Shown here in pieces: positions 31,930-44,830 of a stretch of 64,000 nucleotides of DNA. The stretch comes from Anaspis maculata (lineage: Eukaryota; Arthropoda; Insecta; Coleoptera; Scraptiidae): NCBI GenBank assembly GCA_949128115.1, contig OX421962.1, forward strand, positions 39,517,745 through 39,581,744, written 5' to 3'. Every line of letters starts with the position of its first letter. Positions within the stretch are counted from its first letter, which is position 1. The notes under the pieces were generated by a model that saw only the letters and a program-made list of their open reading frames with translations, was not told the origin of the DNA and ran no database searches. Position numbers and translations under genes: made by a program.

Positions 31930-34900
31930 ACTCTGATTCGAAAATTACTTGGTTTGCTATAATTTTGACCTGCTAAGAATACAGCCTTAAGTAGATTGGA
32001 TTCTAATCTACATAGAAGAAAGAAATGTCATTACTGGCGAACATTCAAAATGATAATTTTTTTTGCCGCCAGCTTTTATCACTTTTTTCTTCCAATCTGG
32101 CACTTCTTTGTAATATCGCTATGCGTCAACCTCAAAATGTCATAAGCTGCAGTAAATGAAATGTTGAGCAAACAATAGATTTGGAAGGAGTCGTCAAAAG
32201 CGTAGGTATTCTAATTAAAATTCTCTTCGATTATGAGATTAGATGATGTGGGTATATTATGTGGTATGACCCTGGGAATCAGTGGAATAAAAAATGATGC
32301 ATTTTTACTTTGTGTTGACTATTTTGGTATGTCACGTTTATGAAGATATTTGTTTTTTCTTCATAGTATCAGATTTTTTTGTTGTAGGTATACCACTGAA
32401 AATTCTGACAGTAACTGATCGTTGATCTACCTTGCTTATAGCAAAGTACATATTGCACATGCTGTTTCGCTCGGGATGGTACCGAGTAAAGGAGTGAGGA
32501 ATGTGAAACACAGTGAAAAAATACAAGCGTAATAACAACACAGAACTAGCAGTAGGTAGTAATTATCCTACTACCACCTAATAGTCAACAAGTAAACACG
32601 GATAAACTGTAACGTGTATTCTAGTGATAATAATGTATTCGAGTATTACGCAACTGCTACAACCATCTGCTAGATTTATTATATATTTATTTCTTCTGTT
32701 ACGTATGTGCGTGTAGGTACGTTGAGGATTCCCGGAATTAACTTACCAGACCCAGAATATAATTTGTATATAATAGGTAGTACGAACAGAAGAACTATTC
32801 CTGCATATTCAATAGGACATTTTCCTAGCCATGCTGCACATGTGCGAGGTGCAAGTAATGGCGGGATATTGAAAACAACCGGACAAACTTATGCATTCAC
32901 GCAGATTTCTCAAAAACAAAATTTCTGCACAGATGAAATATTATAGCATATTTCATCTCAAAATAGACTAGCCTTGGAAATTTACCGCGTTATATTATAT
33001 TACAGGTGCATTAGAGTAGGATTCAAAGGCTTTTGTCCGGTTTTTTTCAAAAAAGCCCGCCCAAAATTCAGCGCATGTCCCTGAAATGATTGCTCAGGAC
33101 AAGCCCCTATTACCATGGTTGATCCTATCACTTATTGTTATTGCCCATCAAAATTCAAAAATCTTTATTTTGCTAAATCCCGCAGTTGATTTATGTCTAA
33201 AACTCTGCAAAAAATTCGATGTATTTCCATGCACGTATGCAACATAATGTGCAAAAAAAGAATCAGATTTAATTGCTAAACACTGTGAGAAGGTATCATT
33301 GCCAACCGGCATGAGCATACAATGGGCTACGTGAAAAATATATTGTGATATTCTTCATGCAATTTATAAAGGTAGGTACGTGTTACAATTTCACGTGACC
33401 TTGGCATTTATACACGAGTACAACTAGACATGAAATGTGAAACGCAATAATTCATAGCTATCATCTATTCCAGATCACCTCCGTTTGCTTTTATTGGACC
33501 ATCAAGGTGTTGCCTGATGCAAATTAACAAAAAGTGAACTGTGTTTGTTCCATTTTCGAGTATATCTTCGGTTGCGCAACATGAAATATACAAAAATGCG
33601 TCAAAAAAGTGACACTTGTATGACATGCAGAACAAAATAGTCACTCCCAAGGTGTCACTGCAAATAAATCGATTCAGGAATTGCAAATAATGTGATTAGC
33701 ATAATATATTGGTCAACTTGTTTTTTTCCTGCAACGAGTGTATAAGTGGCCACCCATCAAATGCCCACTCATTTTTAAACGGCTGTCGTATTTTTGTCAA
33801 CTTGGTGAATGAAATCTGGAAATAGGTTACCTCAAGTTGTAGTCCTAACGAAGAGCATTCCTGTACAATTTTATTTACAAACGCTATTATTAGGTTGCAA
33901 GGCATTCCGAAATCCATTTTCTGCTCTGGTGGATACAAAAACCTGGAAATTACCGTGCATGGCGTAAAAAATTCTGAATGCGGTCCTGAATAGGTTCGAT
34001 ATCCTGCCACACCTGTTGTGTTTTATTAATGCAATGGGAAGGGTACCTGCATCCGGTTCCTATCCGTAGTAGCGTTCCAAGGCCGGAAATACATTTTGCC
34101 TGATTTTGTGTAATTGTCATGATATGCAATAAGTCCATTTCCCGACAGACGCAGAGCATTCAACGAACCCTTTGTGGCCCGAGTTTCATCGCCAGTGATA
34201 AATCGAGTTTCCTTATTGCATATATCCTCAAAGTGAATTCGATACATTTTATCTACCGTGAAACTGTTTGATATGCTCGAGCAGTTTTATAATATCGGTC
34301 GAAAAAATAAATAAAAATATACTGTTTACGTCATATCACTTGTCCGTAATCAATTTTGACTGTTGGAAAAATTGTTGTTAATTTATAGTCATTACCTTCG
34401 CAACACTTATGTTACTCAAATATATCTGGCCGGGTGCCCACATCGTCTCGGATTCTACTTTATTAATGTCGTCGCTTAAGTGTACATGGAAATTGGTCCA
34501 AGCTAATTATCATTCAGCTCATACTCGAACCTTTTAGTTTTTTGTGCTTAGTTTAATTTTTCCTCTGTTACTGTCGCTACAGTTGTTGTTTTTTTTTAGG
34601 ATACGTCATGACCAAGCAGTCTAGGTAGGCAGCTGGTAATTTTATCAGATTGGACAATTATTGGGTACTTGAACCCGCAGTGTACATAGATCATGAACCT
34701 TAGAGCCCCTAGGGGTGCGTCCTCAAGACTTAATTTATATCCAGTATCAATTCCACTCAACTTTTTCCAACCCATTTTACCAGACATTTATTTGTCATCA
34801 AAAACAAAGCTTGACAAAGTACCACTAAATTTTTACAAGGCAATGAAATCGGAACTTGTTTCGATCAGACTTTTTGGATCTAATCCAAAGTGGGAGTGTG

Positions 34901-37290
34901 TTAGATAACGTACGACTGCAGTAATTGTTTTATGTCTAGCAGGTACAGTTTATAGTTGCTAAAGACCTCGGTTCAGTTGCATATCAGCATGCGTACCTAA
35001 TTAGGCATTAAATTTAGTGATTTACTGCCCGTTGGCGGGCAACTAATTTAACAAGATGAGTTTCAAACATTTCGCCAGTGTTGTCCGGAGCCTCACTTCT
35101 GTTCTCCTTCTAACATCTTTTTCTTTTATTCGACGGAAAGAGAGTGCCTTGCCGTGAATTAGGCGACAACCAAGATCAAATTTTAGGAATAGTTCTTTAC
35201 GGCTGTTTCTGCTGGTGAGAGGAGGAGTGGGGACACCTTTCTCATGTTTCAGCCCCGGAAAATATGGGGACGGGCTCAAAAATTTACAAACAGGCTAAGC
35301 AACAGCCAGTTTCCTGCCCGTCTCTATTTTGTCTATGGCTAAAACCCCTTGAAATTTCTAGTCTATTGATCTGTTCACTCAAAACCTCCTCACCGGCCAA
35401 AATAGTTAAAAAGACCATTTAAACTAGTCGATAATAGCTTGTAAAATGCCTTCCAGAGATCTCCTCTGAGTAAGTTCTTATCCTGATCTGGCATAAGTAC
35501 AGTTGGATTGCCAGAAACGTATTGTCAATCTCCACCAAATTTTCCACACTTCATCTTTTTGCCTTCGATCATCGTTCTTAATTTCCAGTCCAAAACCACC
35601 TAATCTTGAATCTTTTGCACCTTCTTACATCTACTGCTTTATCATACCAACTTACAATTTCATTTACAATGAATTTCCGATATGAAATTCCGGTACCGGT
35701 AGGACAGGTACTTACATTTGATTTAAATATACATGGTCCCCCAAAAACGACAACACAACACCTAGAAATCTGCTTTATGTGACAAAGCATATAATGTATT
35801 CTGTAATGTGTTTGCGAGAAGGACATGGGTCCCGTTATGGGCTCGCCAACTTTGAGCCAGCGCAGCCTCTTGAAAGAAGTGCAACCTTCTAAAAACTCTG
35901 TAATTGGTGAAATTTTGGAAAGGAAATTGTTTTCAATCGGGAAAAATAGCGCGGTGTATAGATAATTATTGAAATAGCTTTAAAACGACGTGTCGCTCAT
36001 CCCAATTGAAATTGTAAATTTTCGAAGGGGTTGGCACCCCAGTTATGGGGATGAAAATGATAATTGATTATTGTCCCTTGAAGAGGGAATCGACTTACCC
36101 GAGATTTTATTCGAAAAACGGTGTGAAATGCTCGATATCCCGTCTGTTGTGGTTTCGTTAGTTATTGGTTGCTAGCTGCAAGAATTTCAAGAAAATGATA
36201 TACTTTGTGTAAGACCTCAGATCTTCCCTGGCCATTGTCATGTTATAGCAAGCTCGATGAAGAATTCACAATACTAAGTAGGTAGGTACATTTATCATCT
36301 GAATAAAGCAATATTGGACAAGCTGAAGTGCCTGTACGTGCACGTGGAAACTTCGCGCGATGCGAATCTTGGAATGATTCCGCACTCTTTTAGAATTTCT
36401 CCTCTTCGTGAAAACTGTCGAATACAGCACGCACATTCAAAAGGAAAGGTAATTAAAAGCACCCCGGAAATTCAGAAGTGTAGTACCTACCTGCCTACAC
36501 GTATCACTGGTGAAAAGTTAAATTTCCCCTATTTATCTTGTACCATGTAACAATGCCAGTCAATTTGCTGAAGAGCCGGGTGATCAACACTTCAGCAGGA
36601 ATCGTGTTGGTGGGATGTTTCCGTTAGTAGTTTGGTAAATTATAGATCCGCTTCAGCGTGCGCGTCATTGAGTCTTCCAGTCGAATAAAAGAAGTTTGTT
36701 ACGGGAAAATGGCACAAGAACAATGCCGAGGCATTGTGCGCGCGGGATTCTTCTTTTCCCCCTTCGGCTTTTCATCACTGTGCCACCGCCACAACCCAGG
36801 CGCTTTTAAATATGAGTAATCTAATATAAGTATATTATGGGAAGTTTATATCATGTATGTAATATGAAGTTTCCGCTAAACTTCGACTTTCCATGCTCAT
36901 CCCGCTACTGTCAGTATTTATCTACTTGATGAATGCAGAAGGATATTCTAATGTTGAAGCTTGTTTTAATTGAAATTAACTGTAAACGTAACTGACGGGA
37001 TTGCGATATTAAATTTGTCTAAATATGAAGGTGCGAGTTCTGTGCAGTAAGTAGATGCCTGCCAAGCTCAAGCATTCACAATTGCAATGCTGAAATCGTG
37101 ACTCAAGTAAGCTTTCAACTTTAGAAATTAATCCTTGAATAATTACTGCACATAATAGGCAGGTACCACTGTTGAAAAGATTAATGAATTTTTCTCGCAG
37201 TCTGCTATTGCAGGGTGGAAAGAGTTTCCCTCGGAATTTTTAAATTATTTTATTTCTGGGAAAAACATTTTTTTATACGACCACCCACGA
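31930..37290. other. Sequence without supported features
   Basis: No exon, repeat pair or RNA gene is assigned. Short TAGGTAGG and GTACCTAC strings recur. A weak transposase-like string on the minus strand near 34200 is discussed among the rejected items. Confidence 0.4.
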
Positions 37291-37292
37291 AA

Positions 37293-37348
37293 ACGTTACT
37301 TTCTGTACGTTACTTTCTGTACGTTACTTTCTGTACGTTACTTTCTGT
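37293..37348 (+). repeat. 14-bp tandem repeat, four identical copies
   Basis: ACGTTACTTTCTGT is repeated four times without any substitution (37293-37306, 37307-37320, 37321-37334, 37335-37348) and followed by a partial ACG. Complete identity suggests a recent expansion or a variable microsatellite-like locus. Confidence 0.97.
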
Positions 37349-37816
37349 ACGGTATACATAGTAGGCGCGAAACTTGCCAATTGCCAACACTGTGCGCGAA
37401 AGTGAAATATCATGACTAGTGCCTTTTGCTTTCGCTTTTCGATGCCAAACATAGTTTCCATGGTAAACGATCTCCCATTATCCAGCATTTGGTGGGCGTC
37501 CCTGGGCCACATACTTCCCTGGGCATGCCACTGATGCTTCTTCGCCCTCAGTAGGTGGTCGTTCAAAGTCGGGAACTTCCAGTAATCAATAATAATAGAA
37601 ATAAATCAAATCGCGTGAGAATGTTGGCTGAATTCGTGACATTGGAATCAAGAGGGATTGAATTTTATTTTTCGTGATCGTTTCATAGGTATATAACGCG
37701 CAAAGTAATACATAATCAAAAATATAAGTTTTGCAGCTTATGTATCTAGCTTGACATTTGTCAAAGTAGTGTCAAAATTTACTAGAAATTCGAATTTCCT
37801 TTTAATTTGAGCAACT

Positions 37817-38050
37817 GTCACGAAAAACGTTCTTCGACACACGAGCGCTGTGCTTTTTCAGGCCCTCAGCCTCTTTTGCAGCATTCGGCTACGCCTCATG
37901 ATGGCAAACAAGGCTTCGGGCCTGAAAACGCGCTCTTGTATCGAAAAATAGTATTTCGTGCTGCCATAACCGAAAATGACAATATTCGCTCGACGTCCTG
38001 CACTGTAATATTCGGAAAAAGATCTAGAGCGGCAATGTAAAAAATACACA
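37817..38050. mobile_element. Hairpin element plus dispersed flank (copy of 41288-41392)
   Basis: The left arm ACGAGCGC...TTTTTCAGGCCC (37838-37866) pairs with GGGCCTGAAAACGCGCTC (37918-37935), and outer CGAAAAACG with CGAAAAATAGTATTTCG. The following segment 37951-38050 (TCGTGCTGCCATAACCGAAA and on through GATCTAGAGCGGC) recurs inverted at 41288-41392, about 85-90% identical by eye. This is one unit of a dispersed hairpin family shared with 40526-40768. Confidence 0.6.
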
Positions 38051-39162
38051 TAATAGTATTTTATCTACGACCACTATCGTAAGTTACCAATAGCACATGA
38101 CTAACAATTCTAGTAAGTTGATCTTTACACACGGATAGCCGTGTGTAAAGTGAGGCGATCGCACGGTTAGGGAATTTATGGTTAAAATTTGGTTCCAAAA
38201 CTGTCAATGTGAAGTTAACGGCAAAGCAAATTTTCGAATGCCCATATGAAAAACGCCTACTTCTCCCTACACTTAAAAACCTTCCTATTGCGAAAATACG
38301 CACTTGCAGGGCCGACCGCAGTCATGTCCTACGCACCAACAACATCTGTGAGGCAACTCTCTTATATCTTTACGGGCCGCAACTCCATGTAGGTGAGATG
38401 TAAGAATGACAAAATCTTGTATAGCTTTCGTTTGAAGACGGTTATTGTAAATTTATGAGTTATTTTATGATTTGCACTTACAGAGCTTCATTATTCCTTA
38501 ATTTTACTAATGTGAATGGCGCCAGCAATTTACAAATTGAATTCTGTTTGAATTCATCAGCTGCACCCCGATATGTGCTGATATCAAGTGGGTAGGCAAG
38601 CAGCATGACGTGCCATTTTGACGGGTCGTCGGGTCAACAACTGTCAACTACAAAAGTGCCCCCTTCGACTTTTGTTGGTTACAATTTTCATCAGGTTTGT
38701 GAAGTCTTGCCCATTTACTTACTTTCTAAATTACTAATTAACTGTTTAGAGGGTGGGCAACAACCGCAGCCACAACGAGGAACCTTGATAATGTAAAATC
38801 GACCACCTGTCCCAGCGCTCCGGCTTGTGATCTATCACTCAGTGTCCAGCTAAGCCATGGAGGCCTGCGAATTTCAGATTTTTGCCAGGTATGCACCTAG
38901 GTATACACTGTCGATACCCACCTAAACATTTGTGAGCAATGGGTCATTCTTATTTTTAGATTCTCAAAGAACAAACTTAGCATGAACTAAACCGGAGGAA
39001 GAAAACGTCGAGCCGATTGCAGAGCAAGAAGTTTCGAGAAAGCTATCGGAGCCGCCAAAGTTACCCCAGCCATCAGAACAACATGAACATCAATAATTTA
39101 TTGTGCTTCAACTATTAATATTCGATGCTTTATGAATAGTTTTGACTTTCAAGTGTAGTACC

Positions 39163-39917
39163 TATTATCCGTTTCACCCTTATTTGCCACGCAGCAAGCT
39201 ATGAAAAATTTCAGTAACATTGGTACGCCTGAGACATACAGGTGGTTTCACGCAGTGGAGGTTATGTAGCTCTGACAGTCTGACACGTGGATGACGCAGC
39301 ACCGTGGAAGAAAATTCGGACCGGGAGCCTAGCCCGGAACAAACGAGGAAAAAATGGCACGGCAGGTGCAGGTGAATGGTTTTTCAAGATTCGGGGGCGA
39401 AATCTTGACCCCCTGAACATCCGAGCCCGAAAGAAGAGGAAACTCCTTGCATCTGCTGCAAATACCACTGTAACTATTCGCAGTACCACCAGGTGTTGTA
39501 CCAGGATGCATAATTGGGAACAAAACTATGAGCTTTTATAGAGGTGATGGACAGGAAGCAAGTATGGACTAGGTTTTTAGGCACCAGCTCCCTGTCCATG
39601 AACCAAAACGAAAATTGCTTAGCTCATCCAAGTCAAACATGAGCTGAGAGTGAAGGAACCGTAGGTTTCTACTCACCCCAAAAATAAACGCACCCACTGC
39701 CATGTTTTGGGCCATGTCTTGTTGCAGGCGTTTAATATACTGGTAATGCCCCAGAACTTGCATTTTTGTCTTGTGCGGAATAATTTTCGGCATCTTGTGA
39801 TTTGACGTTGTCAAAATTTGTCAATCAATTCATGAGCTGTCGTCAGTAGGTATGCTAAACCTAACAAAACAATATCATGGCTTGCTGGGTGGCAAATAAG
39901 GGTGAAACGGATAATAG
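39163..39917. mobile_element. 755-bp TIR element with 39-bp ends
   Basis: The left end starts CTATTATCCGTTTCACCC and the right end is its complement (39163-39202 and 39877-39917), one mismatch in about 39 bp. The interior carries a minus-strand ORF from an ATG at 39814. It encodes a lysine/glutamine-rich N-terminus (MPKIIPHKTKMQV, then QQDMAQNMAVGAFIFG) that runs into a potential donor GGGGTGAGT, which could be a transposase first exon of unrecognised family. The plus-strand ORF at 39287-39541 is R/K-rich and not recognised. No clear target duplication. Confidence 0.7.
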
Positions 39918-40525
39918 TTGGATGTTCGAATAAAGTGTTACAAAAATCGACTTCCGTCAGTTTTATTCAATACAACATCTCAACATCCATTTATTCTTAG
40001 AATGTGATGGGTTCGATTCAGGTATTTTGTAATTCAGAAGTTTTTAAGATCAGTAAATTCCTGCACCGCTGCACTTCTCTTAATTTATTATGAGTATTTC
40101 GTAGTGGATTAGTTTAGTAACATCTATTTAAAATTTGAGCGAAATCGGTTGAATGGTTTCAAAGTTATGACCCTAGTTATGACGAAAGAACGATTTTTCC
40201 ATTCTAACTTTGGAGGGCTGTATCTCCGTCATTATGCATTCCTGAAAATGTTTTGTGAATGCAGACTACTTATTTTCCGATTCTCTATAGATTGCCAAAG
40301 TTTTCGCACATGAACTCTGATCACCCTATTTTTTTCAAATTGAACTATTGTTGCTCAGAAGCTTCATTACCCGAATATTGAAGTAACCTACGCCAAAATA
40401 TAGTGAGCATGAAACCATTCAATTCGACGCATCAATTATAAAAATTGGACAACAAATAACGGAGTTATGGGACTTTCTACTTGGAATGGTAGCCAGGGGA
40501 AGGGGGGGGGGTCGAAGATAAAGTA

Positions 40526-40652
40526 TAGTACGGAACACGAGTAGTAAAGCAATTACGCACTCAGGGAAATACTACACTCGCTCGCTACGCTCGCTCGTGT
40601 GCAACTTTTCCCTGCGTGCGTAATATGCTACTTACTACTCTTGTTACGTAAT
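40526..40652. repeat. Hairpin with CGCTCGCTACGCTCGCTCG core
   Basis: ATTACGCAC (40554-40562) and CAGGGAAA (40564-40571) pair with TTTCCCTG (about 40608-40616) and GTGCGTAAT (40616-40624). The core is TACACTCGCTCGCTACGCTC followed by GCTCGTGTGCA. Outer ACGAGTAGTAA pairs with TTACTACTCTTG. It is related in layout to the hairpins at 37.8, 40.7 and 42.1 kb. Confidence 0.7.
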
Positions 40653-40670
40653 ATACTATTATGTTACTAG

Positions 40671-40768
40671 CGCCGAAAACCGGGCATAGCATAACGAACG
40701 TGAATGCAGCTCGAGGCCCTAGGCCGAGAGCTGCATGTAAGAGAGTTATGCTATGCCGTTTTCAGCGC
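40671..40768. repeat. Nested cruciform-type hairpin
   Basis: The outer arms GCGCCGAAAACC-GGGCATAGCATAAC and GTTATGCTATGCC-GTTTTCAGCGC pair over about 24 bp. The inner arms ATGCAGCTC and GAGCTGCAT flank a near-palindromic core GAGGCCCTAGGCCGA. It has stacked stems and very little loop, and probably arose from a small TIR element. Confidence 0.75.
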
Positions 40769-41287
40769 GAGTATCATACATCGTTTTTCGTGCTGCTTTT
40801 AATAAAATTACAAATAAATAAGATCATATCGCAATAATCATTGTAATAAATTTCAAGTTGGTACTTCTGCCATTTATCACCAAGGCACGAGGCATATACC
40901 TATTAGATGCAGATTTTTGTGTGTCAAATGTCGATTTGAAAAATTGCGTCCTATGTTTGAATTTTCTTGCATAAAACTGCCCTCCCCCTCCCCAATTGGG
41001 AGGGCCATCCTCCAATAATCCCGAAATCACTGAGCTCTAGTGTCTTGTGTGACGACGAAACACAAAAAATAACATACATTAATCACTTTTAAACCTTGGC
41101 GCCACAAAATGTCAAAAATCATTCTGCAATTGTACCAACAGCTATTAGAAAAATGACCCTAAAATATCAATTTTGAAAATGATTATTTATGATTTTAACT
41201 GATTTAAACCGAAAATTTCAAGCTATAACATTGGAAACGTGGTCTCTCTTGAATTCTGCATGGTTTTGCAAGGTTGGTTTATTTTTT

Positions 41288-41392
41288 ACGTGTACTTTTT
41301 ACTTTGCCGCTCTAGATCTTTTCCTGAATATTACAGTGCAGGTCACCGAGCGTATATTGTCATTTTCGGTTATGGCAGCACGAAAAAATAAT
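41288..41392 (-). repeat. Inverted dispersed copy of 37951-38050
   Basis: The reverse complement matches 37951-38050 from TTTCGTGCTGCCATAACCG through GATCTAGAGCGGCAA, with a few substitutions. It may be a solo flank of the same hairpin family. Confidence 0.7.
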
Positions 41393-41528
41393 TTAGTTTT
41401 AGTAACTAGGCAAATCTGAACAAAATATCTAAAAATTCCTAGCAACTGTCAGTGTCGAGCAGCGTTTTCGGTTGTTGTTTTCAAAATTGGAGGAGCTCCA
41501 TCTGGTTTTCGGTAATTTCATTTAATTT

Positions 41529-41930
41529 AAACTGCGCAACAAATATGTTGTCGCAAGGGAAAAATTGGTCCGACTTTGGACCACAATAACTTTTGAATGA
41601 CACAAACCATTTAGATTTTGTTCTGACGGTTAGTGAGATCAGTATTTTTGTTATTCACCTTCAGGAGGTGAAGATCAGGAAGCTTTATGTGAAATATCTA
41701 CAGGGTGAAATGTAAAATTGCAAAATGTTAGCTTTAACCGACCCCTCGGAATTTTTTATCTCACATGTAAATGAAAAGATCATGAAGCGTGATGTTTTGG
41801 CTTGCGCCTAGTTTTGGAATTTTTGAAATCGGAACTCTGGTTCTGACTTGATGATTTTTTTCTCTTGGAGGATGCTGATTTATCCTATCGCTACAAGGAA
41901 GACTACGACAACATATTTGTTGCGCAGTTT
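41529..41930. mobile_element. 402-bp TIR element, family of 5313-6390
   Basis: The ends are a perfect 25-bp inverted repeat starting AAACTGCGCAACAAATATGT (41529-41553 and 41906-41930). Inside the left end, GGTCCGACTTTGGACCACAATA matches the GGTTCGACTTTGGAGACCAATA block of the foldback at 5313, and CTACAGGGTGAAATG mirrors its internal string. This is a shorter, diverged relative without long arms or coding sequence. Confidence 0.8.
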
Positions 41931-42079
41931 TCATAAAAATGGAGAAGTGGCAATAGGTACGTACAACATTCGAAAATGTACATTAGAATATCAGTAAGTA
42001 GTATCGGTAAGTGACGCCTTCTGACATGAGTATTTTGATATTTGGATCGTGAATGAGCAGACGTCAGACAAGGAAAGTA

Positions 42080-42232
42080 GGTCAGTCGAAAGAAGAATAC
42101 GGTACACAACTCGCAAGAAAGTGTCTTTTCTTGCATTCGTGTGATTACTGCACTCGCTAGCGCTCGTGCGCGATTTTTCACACTCATGCGAAAAGTATCA
42201 CTTTTATTGCTTGTTATGTATATACTATTGGC
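42080..42232. repeat. Diverged hairpin of the CGCTCG-core family
   Basis: The core GCACTCGCTAGCGCTCGTGC is a near-perfect palindrome, with loosely complementary flanks GTACACAACTCGC...TGTCTTTTC and GAAAAGTATCACTTTTATTGC. It resembles the 40526-40652 hairpin in layout but is more decayed. Confidence 0.45.
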
Positions 42233-42732
42233 TAACACTGCCTCGTATCGAAATCATATTTAGATATAATCATTTCGTCTCGAATTGAACTCTTCATTAT
42301 GATAATATACTAATCTAATAACCAATAGGTACTTTCCCGGCAAAAACATGAAGTGGTCGTCATATCATTTGGCTCATCCCAAAATTTCAGGCGGACTCAA
42401 AAGTGCAATGTTTCCTAAATTTGAGGACTATTTCGAATGGTTCGTTTTTCTCTAAGTATAGCTAATTCCTTGGACTAGTCAATATGCCGTGAATCTTTTT
42501 TCGTACAGGTGCTCTAATTAGTTATAAAGGGTCAGTGCCATTTTAATGGGGAAAAATAAAAAAAGGCAAATGCTGAATTGCTGCAAGGCACCCCTACGTT
42601 GATTGCCCCGAATCGATTTGTCGATGATTGAATATGCTCTAATTAACAAACTTCATGGTGCGTATTTACCAAACACATTTCTGCAGCAATTAATGCTATG
42701 ATTGAAGTAAATTGCTGCAGGTATAATACTAT

Positions 42733-42864
42733 ACGTACCGTTGCGGACTTTTTAAAGTGGACGACAGTTGACAGATTTTTCAGAATTCTGGCCTGAACGT
42801 CGCATGACAGCAAGCCAACTCGTTGACATTGTCGTCCACTTTATTTTGGCCGCAACCGTACGTA
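42733..42864. mobile_element. 132-bp hairpin MITE
   Basis: ACGTACCGTTGCGG then TAAAGTGGACGACA (42733-42766) pair with TGTCGTCCACTTTA then CCGCAACCGTACGT (42829-42864), giving about 40-bp ends with a short AT-rich difference. The loop is about 50 nt. Just to its left, TGCAGCAATTA...AATTGCTGCA is a separate small palindrome (42683-42720). Confidence 0.75.
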
Positions 42865-43268
42865 AAGTAAACTCCCGCAAAACATTTATTTTGGAAGCAT
42901 ACGGTTTATTCGATGATTTTTGATAAAAACAAATGAAAAATAACTGGATCTTCCAAAGTTTTAGCCGGTTTTGTGATGGAATGTATCTATGTGACGTCAT
43001 AATGTACAAACGGGTTTGATGCGTAATTCATCAAAATTACATTTTTTGGCTGTAATTTGATTGTAATTGAAACAGCAGCAAAACTTGACACAAGCGAGAT
43101 ATCGCCGTCCACACCTTGCCACTCTCAAATTTCCACCGTCCCATTGCCACAAATTGCATCCAATAGGTCTTGTGCGCGTGACGTCATACACGGCCAAACA
43201 TACCACGCCTAATCTAGACCCATTTTTTCATTTGATTCGTTCCAATTTTTATATTGATATGCATTTAC

Positions 43269-44350
43269 AATGGGATGTTTTCAGCGTAGTTGAAGAAACT
43301 CTGCTAGATGTCCCTAGTGGTTCGTAAGGGGCTTGGGAAAATTTGTGTTCTGTATGTTGACAACTCAACCAACTGCTTGTTGTCGTTCAAAATTGAAATG
43401 TAACCCAAAAAATTGAGCGACGTTTCTCAAAAGTGTCAAAGTCTGAAGTGTTGAGTTTCGCTGCTCATTCTTTGTTCGTTGAACAATCACAACGAACGTG
43501 AACTGCAGCAAAACCATGCCTGTAAGGTCAAGGAATGAGAAAGTGCAACTGACGCTACTTAATTTTTCAACACGTCGCCGAAGTGCTTATCTGAAGATGC
43601 TCAACAGAGTTTGGTTTGGGTATTATGGTTCTGGTCTCCTCCTGCTTCCTGCTTTGTGTGAAAGAAAAGGCGACATGAGAATACGAGTTAAAATAGTTTA
43701 TAAAACCTGGTAATTTTTACATAATCTTGTTTATTAAAAACGTCCCTAAAATAATTTGCATGACTTTCACTCGACCTCCTCGCATAGCGCGCTGAAGTTT
43801 ACGTTCAATTCAGTGTTTGTGGCTACTCTCTGGTTGTAGTCTGCAGTCTGCACTACACCTTCTAGTCTCTTCAGCCTCTCAAGCTACGAAGTTATCCACA
43901 GAACCATTTGTGGCCGCGCCTTCCACAGGGTGCGTGCTTCTCTCTTCTTAGTGTGGAGAGAAATTTATACCGCAATTTCGTCACATCACCCAGCAATAAG
44001 AAAATTGTGTTCCATGATCAATCGATTTCCATTATTGTATCTTCATTTTTACCAAGCTGTTTAGCACCAAGGAGCTTTCGTACAAAGGACGTGCGTGATG
44101 ACACGGGAATGGGAAATCTGGAACTGACAACAGCTGCCACATAGACAATTTAGCATTCGGCATATTTGGCAACGACTCTATGGCAACGACCGCAAGCTGT
44201 TCCAGAACCGTCACATTCAAAAATCCCGCTGAAATATCATGGCAGCCGAACTGCGTCAGTGTCGCCAATTTATGATAATTGAATGTTTCTCAGCCCCTTA
44301 GGAACTACCAGGGACATCTATTGAGAACCTGTCAGGAAAACATCCCATTG
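43269..44350. mobile_element. 1.1-kb element with about 70-bp inverted ends
   Basis: CAATGGGATGTTTTC at the left (43269) and its complement GAAAACATCCCATTG (44336-44350) are followed inward by matching blocks AGATGTCCCT and AAGGGGCT. The interior contains a plus-strand ORF starting in good context at 43516 (MPVRSRNEKVQLT and on, with RRRSAYLKMLNRVWF). It could be a degraded transposase N-terminus, but no family is recognised. The right half contains no matching exon. Confidence 0.6.
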
Positions 44351-44830
44351 AGAAGTGCCATGTACGTCAAAGTGCAAACGCCAAAAATTTGCAGCTCCCG
44401 CCAACTACAGCGCCACCTTCAATAGACCGGAGAAGTGCTATAGGAGAAGTGATGACGTCACAACATGGCAACATGGCCGGCGGTTGACATTTTCTGGAGG
44501 CCAACGTCACATGAACGTGACGTTTCTATGTTTGGTTGTGTTTGGCATGACATTTTCTGGAGGTTCACAACAAAAGTCACAAAAGTCAGTGCAAAATGGC
44601 AGTGAGCATTGCTGAAATTGCCAGCCTAAGAGACAGCCAGCGTCATACAGGCGAACTTGGTTGCAAAAAGGCAAGACATAGCCCAACAGAGAGCTGCGCA
44701 AAGCTGCACTCAGAATCACCAGTGCCTACAGGGGCCCTATTTTCGGTGCACATGTGAACTGTTCCTATAGGAACTGTTCCCTCAAAAACAGGGGAAGCGG
44801 CATTTTCGGGTACATTCACGCGTGATCACG

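Noticed and set aside
34026..34247. Mariner transposase suggested by the minus-strand string RFITGDET
   Set aside because: Only about eight residues fit. The position after GDE is not Trp, and neither the following frame nor its neighbours match the rest of a transposase.
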